Origin: Pengzhenrongella sicca
GTDB taxonomy: Bacteria; Actinomycetota; Actinomycetes; Actinomycetales; Cellulomonadaceae
Length of the DNA: 64,000 bases
Assembly: GCF_017569225.1 (NCBI RefSeq)
Contig: NZ_CP071868.1
Location: 2,976,001 to 3,040,000, forward strand
Direction: 5' to 3'
Shown: positions 1 through 10,225 of the stretch, in pieces
Numbering within the stretch: position 1 is the first letter of the stretch
How the letters are laid out: the number at the start of each line of letters is the position of its first letter
The notes under the pieces: generated by a model
What the model was told of the DNA's origin: nothing
The model's input: only the letters and a program-made list of their open reading frames with translations
Databases searched by the model: none
Position numbers and translations under genes: made by a program

Positions 1-232
1 CAACTCGCCGAGACTCGACGAAGGCGACTCGCCCCCCGAGACAGAGGAGCAGGACCGCCTCGAGCGGGCAGGAACGTACGAGGCAAGAAGCGCGAGCGGT
101 CGCTGCCCAGCCATACAGCGAGGCACTGCGTTTCGGCAGGCTCCGAGGTCCGACGCCGCAGCTGTCGATAGTCTCCGAACGCGAGGGGCAGGCACGGACT
201 GCCCAGCCCACATGCACAGGACGGGGGCCGTG

Positions 233-1027
233 ATGACTGCGAGGCGCGACGACGGCAGCGCCGGCGACGCCGACTACGGCCAGATCGGCGCGTCGTACGC
301 CGCCTACCGCCGCCCCGACCCGAGGATCGCGGCGGCCATCCTCAGCGCCGTGGGGTCGGCACGCACGATCCTCAACGTCGGTGCGGGCGCCGGGTCGTAC
401 GAGCCGGTCGACCGGCAGGTCACGGCGGTAGAACCCTCGGAGTCGATGCGCGCCCAGCGCCCGACCGAGCGAGCAACCGCCGTCGACGCCACCGCCGAGA
501 ACCTGCCGTTCCCCGACCGGTCGTTCGACGCCGCCATGACGACGTTCAGCATCCATCAGTGGGGCGACCTCGACGCGGGCCTGCGCGAGATGCGGCGCGT
601 CACCCGTGGACCCGTCGTCATCCTGACCTGCGACCCGGCCCTGCTCGACCGCTTCTGGCTCGCGGAGTACGCCCCGGGCGTCATCAGCGCCGAGGCTGGC
701 CGGTACCCGCCGATCGCCGCCATCGCGCGCGTCCTGGGGGACGTCGAGGTGACCGGCGTCCCGATCCCGCTCGACTGCGTCGACGGGTTCAACGAGGCCT
801 ACTACGGACGGCCTGAGGCCCTGCTCGATCCGCTGGCGCGCACCTCGTGCTCAGCGTGGAGCTTCGTGGACGAGCGCACGGCCGCGGCGTACGTCGACCG
901 CCTCGCCGCGGACCTGGCCGACGGCGGCTGGGACCGCCGCCACGGCGACCTCCGGACCCAACCCACGTTCGACGGCTCGCTCGTCCTGGTGGTCAGCCGA
1001 CCCGCGGCCACTCCTCGGGTGCCGTGA
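233..1027 (+). CDS. class I SAM-dependent methyltransferase
   Basis: Predicted cytoplasmic methyltransferase of 264 residues. The SAM-binding motif I is visible as ILNVGAGAGSY near residue 46, followed by an acidic residue after the next strand and a DxSFDAAMTTFSIHQW segment typical of motif IV in the UbiE/Methyltransf_11 group. The substrate cannot be told from sequence. I chose the ATG at 233 because a GGAC-GGGGG stretch lies just upstream; an in-frame ATG at 212 would add seven residues. The reading frame stays open upstream to the window edge, but that part has no recognisable domain. It stands alone ahead of a small membrane protein on the same strand. Confidence 0.8.
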   Translation: MTARRDDGSAGDADYGQIGASYAAYRRPDPRIAAAILSAVGSARTILNVGAGAGSYEPVDRQVTAVEPSESMRAQRPTERATAVDATAENLPFPDRSFDAAMTTFSIHQWGDLDAGLREMRRVTRGPVVILTCDPALLDRFWLAEYAPGVISAEAGRYPPIAAIARVLGDVEVTGVPIPLDCVDGFNEAYYGRPEALLDPLARTSCSAWSFVDERTAAAYVDRLAADLADGGWDRRHGDLRTQPTFDGSLVLVVSRPAATPRVP

Positions 1028-1076
1028 GCCGAGTCCGCCCGGGAGCCCGCCCTGACGCGCGCGTATCGTTCGCGCG

Positions 1077-1541
1077 GTGTCCGACGCCGCTGCCCCTGCC
1101 GCTGGGCGCAGTTTCCTCACGCGCCGCCTCGTGCTGTCGTGGTTCGTCGGCGCGGCGTTCGTGGGATTTTCGCGCTATCCCTACGCGGCTGCCCTCGCGG
1201 GTGGTTGGCCGCTGGCGTTGGTCCGTACCGCCGTCCTCGCCAGCGCTTCGATGGCGACGCTGGCCTTCGCGCACGGCGTGACCCCCGGCAGCACCCGCGC
1301 CGACCGCTTCCGTTGGGGCCTCGGCGTGACCGCGGCTGCCTTCATGCTGTCTGCCCTGATGGCGTCGACCTGGTCTCAGTTCGGGGGCGACTACTTCGCC
1401 CCGCTGCTCGGGTGGCGCGTGCTCGGCGGTGGCGTGTTCGTGCTGTGCAGCGCCGCCGCGACCCGCCATACCGCAGTGATCGCGCGCTCGGGCGTGCTCG
1501 GACTGCTGGTTCTCGCAGGGATCGGCCACGCGCTCGGCTGA
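1077..1541 (+). CDS. small integral membrane protein of unknown function
   Basis: A 154-residue protein starting at GTG 1077, 50 bases after the methyltransferase. About four hydrophobic segments are visible, near residues 18-40, 45-65, 80-100 and 110-152. They are separated by short arginine-bearing loops, so it is very probably an inner-membrane protein. No family motif is recognised and I assign no function. Its reading frame shows normal high-GC codon use. Confidence 0.55.
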   Translation: MSDAAAPAAGRSFLTRRLVLSWFVGAAFVGFSRYPYAAALAGGWPLALVRTAVLASASMATLAFAHGVTPGSTRADRFRWGLGVTAAAFMLSALMASTWSQFGGDYFAPLLGWRVLGGGVFVLCSAAATRHTAVIARSGVLGLLVLAGIGHALG

Positions 1542-1616
1542 GCGAGAAGCGCAGCCTGGACACCGGCGCGGCGCACGCGAAAAGCCTCCCAGGAACTCGG
1601 GCGTCAGGGGTCACGA

Positions 1617-2290
1617 GTGATCTACCAACGCGAGGCGATGTGGCTCGGGTTCGATTCCGCGAGCCCGGGCGCCCTTCAGATCGGCATCGGCAGGGTGTGC
1701 GCAATCAGCGGCGCGGACTGGAGCGACGAGCTCTCCACCGCGCCGCAGAACTACGTGCCGCTGCCCGAGCAGCCCTGGCTCGACGGCATCAACTCCGGCA
1801 GCGGGGAGATCCGTCAGTTCGTCGCCGTCCCGCTCGGTCTGGGCGCAACGATCGAGGGACAGGTCACCGGCTCGGAGGTCCACCGGCCGGCGCGGCGATG
1901 GGCCTCTGCTCGGGCGGAAGGATGAAGCAGGAGGTCTACGCGGACGACCGACCCCTGGACGACTACGACGAGCCGTCGGCGCAACGGATCTTCGGGCACC
2001 TGTGCTCGCCCGCCCAGTGGACCGCGATCACCGGCGAGACGCCGCCGGCGACTCCCCTGGACCGCGAGGCGTACGTCCGTGCCGGGCTGCCGTGGTTCGA
2101 CTACTTCGACGCCGACGCGCGCGACCCGGCTCCCGCGGCGAAGCTCGCCCGTTTCACGCCGGTCGGTGAGCTGTTGATGGAGGAACCCGAGCCGTTCACC
2201 CCCGTGCACCCGCACTCGGTGGTGACGATCAACGACCCGTCGAGTGTTCTGGTGACGCCCGGCCCTGCGGTCCTCACGACCAATTGTGAC
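1617..2290 (+). pseudogene. broken conserved hypothetical gene (frameshift plus internal deletion)
   Basis: Two pieces of what looks like one actinobacterial hypothetical protein lie in different frames. The first starts at GTG 1617 (MIYQREAMWLGFDS) and reads well through LPEQPWLDGI, RQFVAVPLG and EGQVTG to about 1880. It then runs into unrelated sequence and stops at 1925. The second piece, in another frame from about 1893, gives GLCSGGRMKQEVY and AYVRAGLPWFDYFDAD. From memory of the family these would belong to one chain with a few dozen residues between them, so some coding sequence is missing as well as the frame. The 3' end is unclear because the second frame stays open into the next gene; 2290 is an estimate where coding character fades. 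No function is known. Confidence 0.5.
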
Positions 2291-2405
2291 AAAAGGCCCC
2301 GCCAGGGCTGGTGCGCGCGGTCAGTTCGGCGCACAGTAGGGAGCGAAGTTCTGGATGTCTACGTAGAGCCGATCTCCTTCGTCCCGTCGTCCCCGGGGGT
2401 GCCCC

Positions 2406-3119
2406 ATGCTCCGTCAGAACCTTCCGCCCGACTACATGCCGGTGCTCTCGCGCGGACGCCACCGCAAGCCCGCCCGTGGGGCGTGCTTCATGGAGTTCGC
2501 GTCCTTCCTCGCCGGGGAGAAGTGGAGCGACCACCCCGCGTGCACCCATCCCCTGCTCGCCACGCTCGCCCGGAACGTCAACGACCAGATGAGCGACGAG
2601 GGGCGGCAGCGGCTGCTGCAGCTCGTGCCGTCCGTCGTCGGCTTGACGAGCACGGACCCGGAGGTGGACATCCGGCTCGCGATGCTGTGCGCGATGCAGG
2701 CGCTGCCCTACGTCGCTGCCGACACGCAGCGGGTCCTCGCCGTCGGCATCCTCTCGGCCGAGCGGCAGCTCGCGCTGCGCGAGGGCCGCGGTCCGTCGGA
2801 CCTGACCCCGGCCGGAGCGGCCGCGCTCGCCTCGGCGCCGCACGCCACGTCGTGGGCGCGGAGCTTCAGCTTCGGGATCGAGCCCTCGTCCGGCGCCTTC
2901 CATGACTCGGGCGCGCCGAGCATCGTGTGCTGCGCGATCCTCGGCCTCGCCGCGGCGGCGGTCCCGGACCGCGACGAGCTGCTTCGTCAGCTGCTGACCA
3001 GCGGGATCGCGCTGGTCGAGAGCATGAGCACGGTCGACGCCGCGTCCGCCGCCCCGACCGCCCCCGCAGTTCCCAGCGACGACGTCGCAGCCCCGCGCCG
3101 CAGGTTCGCCTCGGCCTGA
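2406..3119 (+). CDS. conserved actinobacterial hypothetical protein
   Basis: A 237-residue soluble protein beginning MLRQNLPPDYMP. The segment MEFASFLAGEKWSDHP (about residues 29-44), followed by HPLLATLARNVND, resembles a conserved hypothetical family seen widely in actinobacteria. The middle is mostly helical and alanine-rich, like an armadillo/HEAT-style bundle, and the last 30 residues are low-complexity Ala/Ser/Pro. No catalytic motif is visible. It is convergent with glnE, whose stop lies 25 bases further on. An internal ATG at residue 29 is an alternative start. Confidence 0.6.
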   Translation: MLRQNLPPDYMPVLSRGRHRKPARGACFMEFASFLAGEKWSDHPACTHPLLATLARNVNDQMSDEGRQRLLQLVPSVVGLTSTDPEVDIRLAMLCAMQALPYVAADTQRVLAVGILSAERQLALREGRGPSDLTPAGAAALASAPHATSWARSFSFGIEPSSGAFHDSGAPSIVCCAILGLAAAAVPDRDELLRQLLTSGIALVESMSTVDAASAAPTAPAVPSDDVAAPRRRFASA

Positions 3120-3144
3120 GCCTGCTCACCAGCCTGGTCAACCG

Positions 3145-6100
3145 TCAGGCGTAGAAGATCCGCTCCATCACGGCCCGCGCCCGTCGGGCCGAGCGCAGGT
3201 ACGTCTCCTCGAGCTCGCCACCCGAGCCCGCCGGGTAGCCGAGTACGCGCGCGAGCCCGGCGAGCGCGAAGCGATCGTGCGGCAGCTGGTCCGCCTGGGC
3301 GCCGCCGGCCCGGCCGGACCAGAGCACGATCGCGTCGCGCAGGCGAGACGCGAGCAGCCACGCCTCGGTCAAGGTCTCCGCGTCGTCGGCGTCGACTAGG
3401 CCCGCCGCGACGGCAGCGCGCAACGCCGCGAGCGTCGACGTCGTGCGCAGCTCGGGGACGGCGTGCGCGTGCTGCAGCTGGAGCAGCTGGACGGTCCATT
3501 CGACGTCGGCGAGCCCGCCGCGGCCCAGCTTGAGGTGGCGCGCCGGCTCGACGCCCCGCGGGAGGCGCTCCGCCTCGACGCGCGCCTTGATGCGGCGCAC
3601 CTCGCGAACGTCGGCCGGGTCCAGCCCGCCGCGCGGGTAGCGCAGCGGGTCAACCAGCCGGGTGAACCGCTCGCCGAGCTCGGCGTCGCCCGCGACGGGC
3701 CGCGCGCGCAGCAGAGCCTGGCTCTCCCACGGGGCCGACCAGCGCTGGTAGTACTCGACGTAGGAGGCGAACGACCGGGCGAGCGGCCCGTTGCGGCCCT
3801 CGGGCCGCAGGTCGGCGTCGACGTCGAGCGCAGGCTCCGGGCCGACCTCGCCGAGCAGCTGGCGGAGCTTGGTCGCGACCGACAGCGCGTACTGCTGCGC
3901 GAGCGTCTCGTCCTGGCCGGGGACCGGGTCGTGCACGAACATCACGTCGGCGTCGGAGGAGTAGCCCATCTCGCGCCCGCCGAGGCGGCCCATCGCGACC
4001 ACGAGCAGCCGCGTCGGCGGCGCGGCGAGCCCCCGCTCGGCGCACGTCTCCGCTAGCGCGATCCGCAACCCGCCCGCGAGCACCACGTCCGCCGCGCCCG
4101 ACAGGCTCTCGGCTGCGGAGGTGCCGGTCACGACGCCGAGCACGTCGGCGGCGCCCGTCCGCGCGAGCTCCCGGCGCCGCAGCGCACGGAGCGCGTTCGC
4201 CGCCGGCCGCGGCTCGGTTGCCCGCGCGAGCACGGCGTCGGCCTCGGCGGTCAGGCGGTCGATCTCGCGCGGCGTCAGATCGGCGTTGGCCGCGAGCCAC
4301 GCCACGGACTCCGGGGAGCGTGCCAGCGCCTCGGCGACGTACCGCGACGTCGACAGCACCCGCGCGAGCCGCGACGCGGCCGTTCCGGAGTCTCGCAGCA
4401 GGCGCAGGTACCAGTGGGTCGAACCCAGCGTGTCCGACAGGCGACGAAAGTTGAGCAGGCCGGCGTCGGCGTCGGCGCCCTCGGCGAACCAGCCGAGCAT
4501 CACCGGCAGGAGCTGGCGCTGGATCGCCGCGCGGCGCGAGACGCCCTCGGTCAGCGCGACGATGTGCCGCAGCGCGCCGACGGGGTCGCGGTATCCGATC
4601 GCGGCCAGGCGCGCGCGCGCGGCGTCGGGCGCCAGGCTCGCCTCCGCGGTGGACAGCTGCGCCATCGCCGGCAGCAGGGGCCGGTAGAAGAGCTCGAGGT
4701 GCAGGTCCCGCACCTCCCGCCGGACGCCGCGCCAGCGCTCCATGAGGCCCTCGGCGCCCTCGGAGCGCATCCCGACCGACCGGGCGAGCCGGCGCAGGTC
4801 CGCCTCCGCCGTCGGCATGAGGTGGGTCCGGCGAAGCCGGTAGAGCTGGATGCGGTGCTCGAGCGCGCGCAGCAGGCGGTAGCAGACCGCAAGCCGGGCC
4901 GCGGCCTCGCGCCCGACGTAGCCGCCCGCCGCGAGCGCGGCGAGGGCGGTCAGGGTGCTGGGGCTGCGGATCGACTCGTCGGCGCGCCCATGCACGAGCT
5001 GGAGCAGCTGGACGGTGAACTCGACGTCGCGGAGCCCGCCGATGCCCAGCTTGAGCTGGCGGTCGGCCTCGGCCGCCGGCACGTGCTCCTCGACGCGGCG
5101 GCGCATCGCCTGCGAGTCGGCGACGAAGTTCTCGCGCCCGACGGCGTTCCACACCATGGGGTTCATCGCGGCGACGTACGCGTCGCCCAGGGCGCGGTCC
5201 CCCGCGACGGGGCGAGCTTTGAGCAGCGCCTGGAACTCCCAGGTGCTCGCCCACCGTTCGTAGTACGCGCGGTGGCTGTCGAGGGTGCGCACCAACGGGC
5301 CGTTCTTGCCCTCGGGGCGCAGCGCGGCGTCGACGGGCCACAGCGAGGGCTCGCCGGACGGGTTCGTGCAGGCCCGGGCGAGCCCGGTCGCGAGCCGCGC
5401 GCCGACGACGAGCGCGTGCTGCTCGTCCACGCCGTCGGCGGGCTCGGCGACGTAGATCACGTCGACGTCGCTCACGTAGTTCAGCTCGCGCGCGCCGCAC
5501 TTGCCCATGCCCAGCACGGCGAGGCGTACGCCCGCCCCGTGGTCGTCGAGCTCGGAGCGCGCGAGCGCGAGCGCGGCCTCGAGGGCGGCGCCGGCGAGAT
5601 CGGCGAGCGCCGCCGCGACGCCGGGCATCCGGGTGAGGGGCTCCCCGCAGGTGAGGTCGGTCGCGGCGATGCGCAGCAGCCGGCTGCGGTAGGCCCGCCG
5701 CATGGCGTCCCAGCCGTCGGGGCCGCCGAGCGCGGCGACCGGCACCGCCGCGTCGGGATCGGCGCCGACGGCGACGAGGAGCTCGGCGCGCACGACGGCG
5801 ACGGGGACGCCCGTCCCGAGGCTCGGGTCCGCGATCACGGCGAGCTCGTCGGGGTGTGCCGCGAGCGTGTCACCGAGCGCGATCGAGGCGCCGAGCACGG
5901 CCAGCAGGCGGTCGCGGCCCGGGCCCGGGACGGTGACCGCGGCCAGCAGCCGACGGTCCGCCGGCCGGTCGGCCGCCCCGGCGATCCGGGCCAGCGCGAG
6001 CAGCGCCTGGTCCGGGTCGGCGACGTCGCCGAGCGCCGCGAGGAGGCCGCCGGGGTCGGTCTCGGTGACGTCCCCGATCACGGCGACGAGCGCGGCGTCG

Positions 6101-6183
6101 GCCAGCATGCCCTCCGCGCGGCGCGCGTCGGCGAAGCCGAGCCGCGTGAGGCGGCCGGCGACCGTGCCGCCGCGCGGGCTCAC
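3145..6183 (-). CDS. glnE: bifunctional glutamine synthetase adenylyltransferase / adenylyl-removing enzyme
   Basis: GlnE controls glutamine synthetase by adding AMP to, or removing it from, a tyrosine according to nitrogen status. This chain is 1012 residues, close to the family norm, and has the expected two nucleotidyltransferase halves. One carries GKCGARELNYVSDVDV near residue 230 and the other GRLGGREMGYSSDADV near residue 735, each followed by RPEG(K/R)NGPL. The frame is open far upstream, but the start is set at GTG 6183, whose bases overlap the TGA of the glutamine synthetase gene (GTGA). That overlap indicates translational coupling. The glnA2-glnE pairing matches mycobacteria and other actinobacteria. 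Confidence 0.93.
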   Translation of the reverse strand: MSPRGGTVAGRLTRLGFADARRAEGMLADAALVAVIGDVTETDPGGLLAALGDVADPDQALLALARIAGAADRPADRRLLAAVTVPGPGRDRLLAVLGASIALGDTLAAHPDELAVIADPSLGTGVPVAVVRAELLVAVGADPDAAVPVAALGGPDGWDAMRRAYRSRLLRIAATDLTCGEPLTRMPGVAAALADLAGAALEAALALARSELDDHGAGVRLAVLGMGKCGARELNYVSDVDVIYVAEPADGVDEQHALVVGARLATGLARACTNPSGEPSLWPVDAALRPEGKNGPLVRTLDSHRAYYERWASTWEFQALLKARPVAGDRALGDAYVAAMNPMVWNAVGRENFVADSQAMRRRVEEHVPAAEADRQLKLGIGGLRDVEFTVQLLQLVHGRADESIRSPSTLTALAALAAGGYVGREAAARLAVCYRLLRALEHRIQLYRLRRTHLMPTAEADLRRLARSVGMRSEGAEGLMERWRGVRREVRDLHLELFYRPLLPAMAQLSTAEASLAPDAARARLAAIGYRDPVGALRHIVALTEGVSRRAAIQRQLLPVMLGWFAEGADADAGLLNFRRLSDTLGSTHWYLRLLRDSGTAASRLARVLSTSRYVAEALARSPESVAWLAANADLTPREIDRLTAEADAVLARATEPRPAANALRALRRRELARTGAADVLGVVTGTSAAESLSGAADVVLAGGLRIALAETCAERGLAAPPTRLLVVAMGRLGGREMGYSSDADVMFVHDPVPGQDETLAQQYALSVATKLRQLLGEVGPEPALDVDADLRPEGRNGPLARSFASYVEYYQRWSAPWESQALLRARPVAGDAELGERFTRLVDPLRYPRGGLDPADVREVRRIKARVEAERLPRGVEPARHLKLGRGGLADVEWTVQLLQLQHAHAVPELRTTSTLAALRAAVAAGLVDADDAETLTEAWLLASRLRDAIVLWSGRAGGAQADQLPHDRFALAGLARVLGYPAGSGGELEETYLRSARRARAVMERIFYA

Positions 6184-7517
6184 AGGATCGGCAGGAACTT
6201 CTGCAGCTCGAACTGGGTGACCTGGCCGCGGTACTCGTCCCACTCCCGGCGCTTGTTGCGCAGCACGAAGTCGAAGACATGCTCGCCGAGGGTCTCGGCG
6301 ACCAGCTCGGAGCGCTCCATGATCGAGATGGCCTGGTCCAGGGACTGCGGCAGGGGCTCGATCCCGAGCGCGCGACGCTCGGAGTCGGTGAGCTCCCACA
6401 CGTCGTCCTCCGCGCCCTCGGGCAGCTCGTAGCCCTCCTCGATGCCCTTGAGGCCGGCGGCGAGCAGCACCGCGAACGCCAGGTACGGGTTCGCGGCGGA
6501 GTCGAGCGCGCGGTACTCGACCCGGCTCGACTGGCCCTTGCCGGGCTTGTACATGGGCACGCGCACGAGCGCCGAGCGGTTGTTGTGGCCCCAGCAGACG
6601 TAGCTCGGCGCCTCGGCGCCGCCCCACAGCCGCTTGTAGGAGTTGACGTACTGGTTGGTCACCGCGGTGATCTCGGGGGCGTGCTTGAGCAGGCCGGCGA
6701 TGAAGCTGCGGGCCACCTTCGAGAGCTCGTACTCGTTGCCCGCGCCGTGGAAGGCGTTGCGGTCGCCCTCGAACAGGGACAGGTGCGTGTGCATGCCCGA
6801 GCCGGGCTGGTCGACGAGCGGCTTCGGCATGAAGGAGGCGAAGACGCCCTGCTCGAGCGCGACCTCCTTCACGACGGTCCGGAAGGTCATGATGTTGTCG
6901 GCCGTGGTCAGCGCGTCGGCGTAGCGCAGGTCGATCTCGTTCTGGCCCGGCCCCGCCTCGTGGTGGGAGAACTCGACGGAGATCCCCATCGACTCGAGCA
7001 TCCCGATCGCGGACCGCCGGAAGTCGTGGGTCGTGCCGCGCGGCACGTGGTCGAAGTACCCGCCCTGGTCGACCGGGACGAGCGGCTGGGTGAGGTCGGT
7101 CGGGCTCTCGAACAGGTAGAACTCGACCTCGGGGTGCGTGTAGAAGGTGAACCCCTGGTCGCTCGCCTTCGCGAGGGCGCGCTTGAGGACGTTTCGCGAG
7201 TCCGCGAGCGACGGCTCGTTGTCGGGGGTGAGGATGTCGCAGAACATCCGGGCCGTGCCCTGGCGCTCGCCGCGCCACGGCAGGATCTGGAACGTCGTCG
7301 GGTCGGGTCGGGCGATCATGTCCGCCTCGTAGACCCGGGTCAGCCCCTCGATCGAGCTGCCGTCGAACCCGATGCCCTCGGAGAACGCGGACTCCAGCTC
7401 CGCCGGCGCGATCGCCACGGACTTGAGGATCCCGAGCACATCGGTGAACCAGAGACGGATGAAGCGGATGTCCCGCTCCTCGACCGTGCGGAGCACGAAC
7501 TCCTGCTGCCTGTCCAT
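6180..7517 (-). CDS. glnA2: glutamine synthetase, GlnA2 type
   Basis: Type I glutamine synthetase family protein of 445 residues, starting at MDRQQEFVLRTV (ATG 7517). An in-frame upstream extension lacks homology. Conserved signatures include GFDGSSIEG, the metal and substrate motif GSGMHTHLS, the ATP loop region NSYKRLWGG and the glutamate-binding segment SRVEYRALDS. The C-terminal EGYELPEGAEDDVWEL differs from the adenylylation motif of the main GlnA1 and matches the shorter GlnA2 group that sits beside glnE in M. tuberculosis. It may make glutamine, or act on another amine acceptor as some actinobacterial GlnA paralogues do; sequence alone does not settle this. It is the first gene of the glnA2-glnE pair and divergent from nadE. 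Confidence 0.9.
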   Translation of the reverse strand: MDRQQEFVLRTVEERDIRFIRLWFTDVLGILKSVAIAPAELESAFSEGIGFDGSSIEGLTRVYEADMIARPDPTTFQILPWRGERQGTARMFCDILTPDNEPSLADSRNVLKRALAKASDQGFTFYTHPEVEFYLFESPTDLTQPLVPVDQGGYFDHVPRGTTHDFRRSAIGMLESMGISVEFSHHEAGPGQNEIDLRYADALTTADNIMTFRTVVKEVALEQGVFASFMPKPLVDQPGSGMHTHLSLFEGDRNAFHGAGNEYELSKVARSFIAGLLKHAPEITAVTNQYVNSYKRLWGGAEAPSYVCWGHNNRSALVRVPMYKPGKGQSSRVEYRALDSAANPYLAFAVLLAAGLKGIEEGYELPEGAEDDVWELTDSERRALGIEPLPQSLDQAISIMERSELVAETLGEHVFDFVLRNKRREWDEYRGQVTQFELQKFLPIL

Positions 7518-7625
7518 GGGCCCATCCTGCCCGATGGAAGTTTCTCCGGGCGACACACGCGCCGAACGCCGTGCGGCGGCGCCGCGATACCGGCGGCCGG
7601 GCGGCTTGGTCATAGGCTCGGGCGC

Positions 7626-9320
7626 ATGGCTCCCATGCGCATCGCGCTCGCCCAGATCGACACCTGCGTGGGTGACCTCGAGGCCAACACCGAGGCGATC
7701 CTCGCCTGGACCCGGCGGGCGGCGGCCGCCGGCGCCGACCTCGTGGCGTTCCCCGAGATGACCGTGACCGGCTACCCGATCGAGGATCTCGCCCTGCGCG
7801 CCTCATTCCGCCGCGGCGCGGAGGCGGCGTTGCAGGCGACCGCCGCCCGGCTGGCGGCCGAGGGCCTCGGCGAGGTCGTCGTCGTCGTCGGGACGGTCGG
7901 GGAGCACACCTCGCGCGAGCACGCCGGCGCTCCGGCCCGCCCCACGAACCAGGCGGTCGTCCTCGCCCGCGGCGCCGTGCACGAGCGCTACGACAAGCAC
8001 CACCTCCCGAACTACGGCGTGTTCGACGAGTACCGCATCTTCGCCGCCGGCGTCGACCCCTGCGTGCTCGAGGTCAAGGGCCGCCGCGTCGGCCTCGTGA
8101 TCTGCGAGGACCTCTGGCAGGACGGCGGCCCCGTCGCCGCGATGGACGACGCGCAGATCGAGCTGCTGCTCGTGGTCAACGCCTCGCCGTTCGAGGAGGG
8201 CAAGACCCATCAGCGGGTCGAGCTCGCCGCCCGGCGCTCGCGCGAGGTCGGCGCCCCGGTCGCGTACGTGAACATGATCGGCGGCCAGGACGACCTCGTC
8301 TTCGACGGCGGCTCGTTCGTGATCGCCGCAGGCGGCGCATTGCTCGCCCGGGCGCCCCAGTTCGTCGAGCACCTGCTCGTGTGGGACCTGCCCGACGCGG
8401 CGACCACCACGGCGGCCCCCGCGCCGGCCGCCCTCGCGCCGCTGCTCGACCCGGACGAGGAGATCTACCGCGCGGTCGTCACCGGGCTGGCCGGGTACCT
8501 GCACAAGAACGGGTTCCGCTCGGTCGTGCTCGGCCTCTCCGGCGGCATCGACTCCGCCCTCGTCGCCGCGATGAGCGCCGACGCGATCGGCGGCGAGAAC
8601 GTCGTCGGCGTCTCGATGCCCTCGCGGTACTCGTCGGACCACTCCAAGGACGACGCCGCCGACCTCGCCAAGCGCCTCGGCGCCGACTACCGCGTGCAGC
8701 CGATCAAGCCGATGGTCGACGCGTTCGAGGGCGAGCTCGGGCTCGAGGGCGTCGCGGCCGAGAACCTGCAGGCGCGCGTGCGCGGCATGATCCTCATGGC
8801 CCTGTCCAACGCCGAGGGCCACCTCGTGCTCGCGACGGGCAACAAGTCCGAGCTCGCGGTCGGGTACTCGACGATCTACGGCGACGCCGTCGGCGGCTAC
8901 GCCCCGCTCAAGGACGTGGACAAGTCCCGCGTGTGGGCGCTCGCGCGCTGGCGCAACAACGCCGCCGTCGACGCGGGCGAGCTGCCGCCCATCCCCGAGA
9001 GCTCGATCACGAAGCCGCCCTCGGCCGAGCTGCGGCCCGGCCAGGTCGACCAGGACTCGCTGCCCCCGTACGACCTGCTCGACGAGGTGCTTGACGCCTA
9101 CGTCGAGCACGCCGAGGGCCGCGCCGAGCTGCTCGCGCGCGGGTTCGACCCCGAGGTCGTGGACCGCGTGCTCGCGCTGGTCGACCGCGCCGAATGGAAG
9201 CGGCGCCAGTACCCGCTCGGGCCGAAGGTCACGGCGCTGGCGTTCGGCCGGGACCGTAGGCTGCCCATCACCACGCGCTGGCGAGAGCCGTCGGCACCCA
9301 CTCAGGAGCAGGTTCGATGA
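7626..9320 (+). CDS. nadE: glutamine-dependent NAD+ synthase
   Basis: Makes NAD+ from deamido-NAD+, ATP and glutamine. The 564-residue chain has two domains. The N-terminal nitrilase-like amidase has its Glu in [10 protein letters not shown], Lys in [10 protein letters not shown] and Cys in VICEDLW. The C-terminal ATP-pyrophosphatase synthetase has [11 protein letters not shown] near residue 300 and [16 protein letters not shown]. The start is ATG 7626, with a second in-frame ATG three codons on. The last bases overlap the panB start (ATGA), linking NAD and pantothenate synthesis in one transcript. Expression likely comes from the 108-base gap shared with divergent glnA2. Confidence 0.93.
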   Translation: MAPMRIALAQIDTCVGDLEANTEAILAWTRRAAAAGADLVAFPEMTVTGYPIEDLALRASFRRGAEAALQATAARLAAEGLGEVVVVVGTVGEHTSREHAGAPARPTNQAVVLARGAVHERYDKHHLPNYGVFDEYRIFAAGVDPCVLEVKGRRVGLVICEDLWQDGGPVAAMDDAQIELLLVVNASPFEEGKTHQRVELAARRSREVGAPVAYVNMIGGQDDLVFDGGSFVIAAGGALLARAPQFVEHLLVWDLPDAATTTAAPAPAALAPLLDPDEEIYRAVVTGLAGYLHKNGFRSVVLGLSGGIDSALVAAMSADAIGGENVVGVSMPSRYSSDHSKDDAADLAKRLGADYRVQPIKPMVDAFEGELGLEGVAAENLQARVRGMILMALSNAEGHLVLATGNKSELAVGYSTIYGDAVGGYAPLKDVDKSRVWALARWRNNAAVDAGELPPIPESSITKPPSAELRPGQVDQDSLPPYDLLDEVLDAYVEHAEGRAELLARGFDPEVVDRVLALVDRAEWKRRQYPLGPKVTALAFGRDRRLPITTRWREPSAPTQEQVR

Positions 9321-10225
9321 CCGAGTCCGCCGCCGGTTCGCCGGCGTCCTCCCACAAGTCCGCCGACCCCGCGCCCGCTCCCGCGCGGGCGTTCCCGACC
9401 GCCGTCCCGAACGCGCCGGCCAAGCCCAAGCGAGTGCGCGTGCACCACCTGCGCGAGGCCAAGGACCGCGGCGACCGGCTGACGATGCTCACGGCCTACG
9501 ACTACCCGACCGCGCGGATCTTCGACGAGGCCGGGATCGACCTGCTGCTCGTCGGCGACTCGATCGGCAACGCCATGCACGGCAAGTCGACGACGCTGCC
9601 GGTGACAGTGGACGAGCTCATCGTCGCGGTCCGGGCGGTCTCGGTCGCGTGCGAGCGCGCGCTCGTCATTGCCGACCTGCCGTTCGGCTCCTACGAGGCC
9701 TCCCCCGAGCAGGCGCTCGCCACGGCGGTCCGCATGCTCAAGGAGGGCGGCGCGAACGCCGTGAAGTTCGAGGGCGGCAAGCGGGTCGCGCCCCAGGTCC
9801 GGGCCCTGACGAACGCGGGCATCCCCGTCGTCGGGCACCTCGGCTTCACCCCGCAGTCGGAGAACCTGCTGGGCGGCAAGCGCGTGCAGGGCCGCGGCGA
9901 CGACGCCGCCGAGCGGCTCAGCTCGGACGCCGTCGCGCTGCAGGAGGCCGGCGCGGTCGCGGTCGTGCTCGAGATGGTCCCGGCGCCGCTCGCCGCCCAG
10001 GTCACCGAGATCCTGCGGATCCCGACCATCGGCATCGGCGCCGGTCCGGACTGCGACGGTCAGGTGCTCGTCTGGCTCGACATGGCCGGGATGGGCGACT
10101 GGTCCCCCAGCTTCGCCAAGCAGTTCGGCCAGGTCGGCGCCGCGCTGCGCGCCGCGGCGGTCGCCTACGCCGACGAGGTCCGCTCGGGAAGCTTCCCGGA
10201 TCGCGGGCATTCCTTCCTGCAGTGA
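9317..10225 (+). CDS. panB: 3-methyl-2-oxobutanoate hydroxymethyltransferase
   Basis: First step of pantothenate synthesis: transfers a hydroxymethyl group from methylene-THF to 2-oxoisovalerate to give ketopantoate. It has 302 residues, with a roughly 45-residue Ala/Pro/Lys-rich N-terminal extension before the TIM-barrel core. Family motifs include [46 protein letters not shown] and [16 protein letters not shown]. The ATG at 9317 overlaps the nadE stop, and the stop overlaps the following GTG start. A nearby panB is also found in the matching M. tuberculosis region. Confidence 0.94.
   Translation: MTESAAGSPASSHKSADPAPAPARAFPTAVPNAPAKPKRVRVHHLREAKDRGDRLTMLTAYDYPTARIFDEAGIDLLLVGDSIGNAMHGKSTTLPVTVDELIVAVRAVSVACERALVIADLPFGSYEASPEQALATAVRMLKEGGANAVKFEGGKRVAPQVRALTNAGIPVVGHLGFTPQSENLLGGKRVQGRGDDAAERLSSDAVALQEAGAVAVVLEMVPAPLAAQVTEILRIPTIGIGAGPDCDGQVLVWLDMAGMGDWSPSFAKQFGQVGAALRAAAVAYADEVRSGSFPDRGHSFLQ

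Noticed and set aside
1-211. open frame running from the window edge into the methyltransferase
   Set aside because: More than one forward frame is open here and none shows a recognisable domain, so I do not call a gene.
4414-6432. 672-codon open frame opposite glnE
   Set aside because: Composition is that of an antisense shadow and no motif is present.
6279-7625. 450 extra N-terminal codons in frame with nadE
   Set aside because: They lie antisense to glnA2 and have no homology; the NAD synthase begins at 7626 with its amidase domain intact.
6184-7806. 540-codon upstream extension of the glnE frame
   Set aside because: It is a shadow of glnA2 in another frame; the GTG at 6183 overlaps the glnA2 stop and gives the normal protein length.
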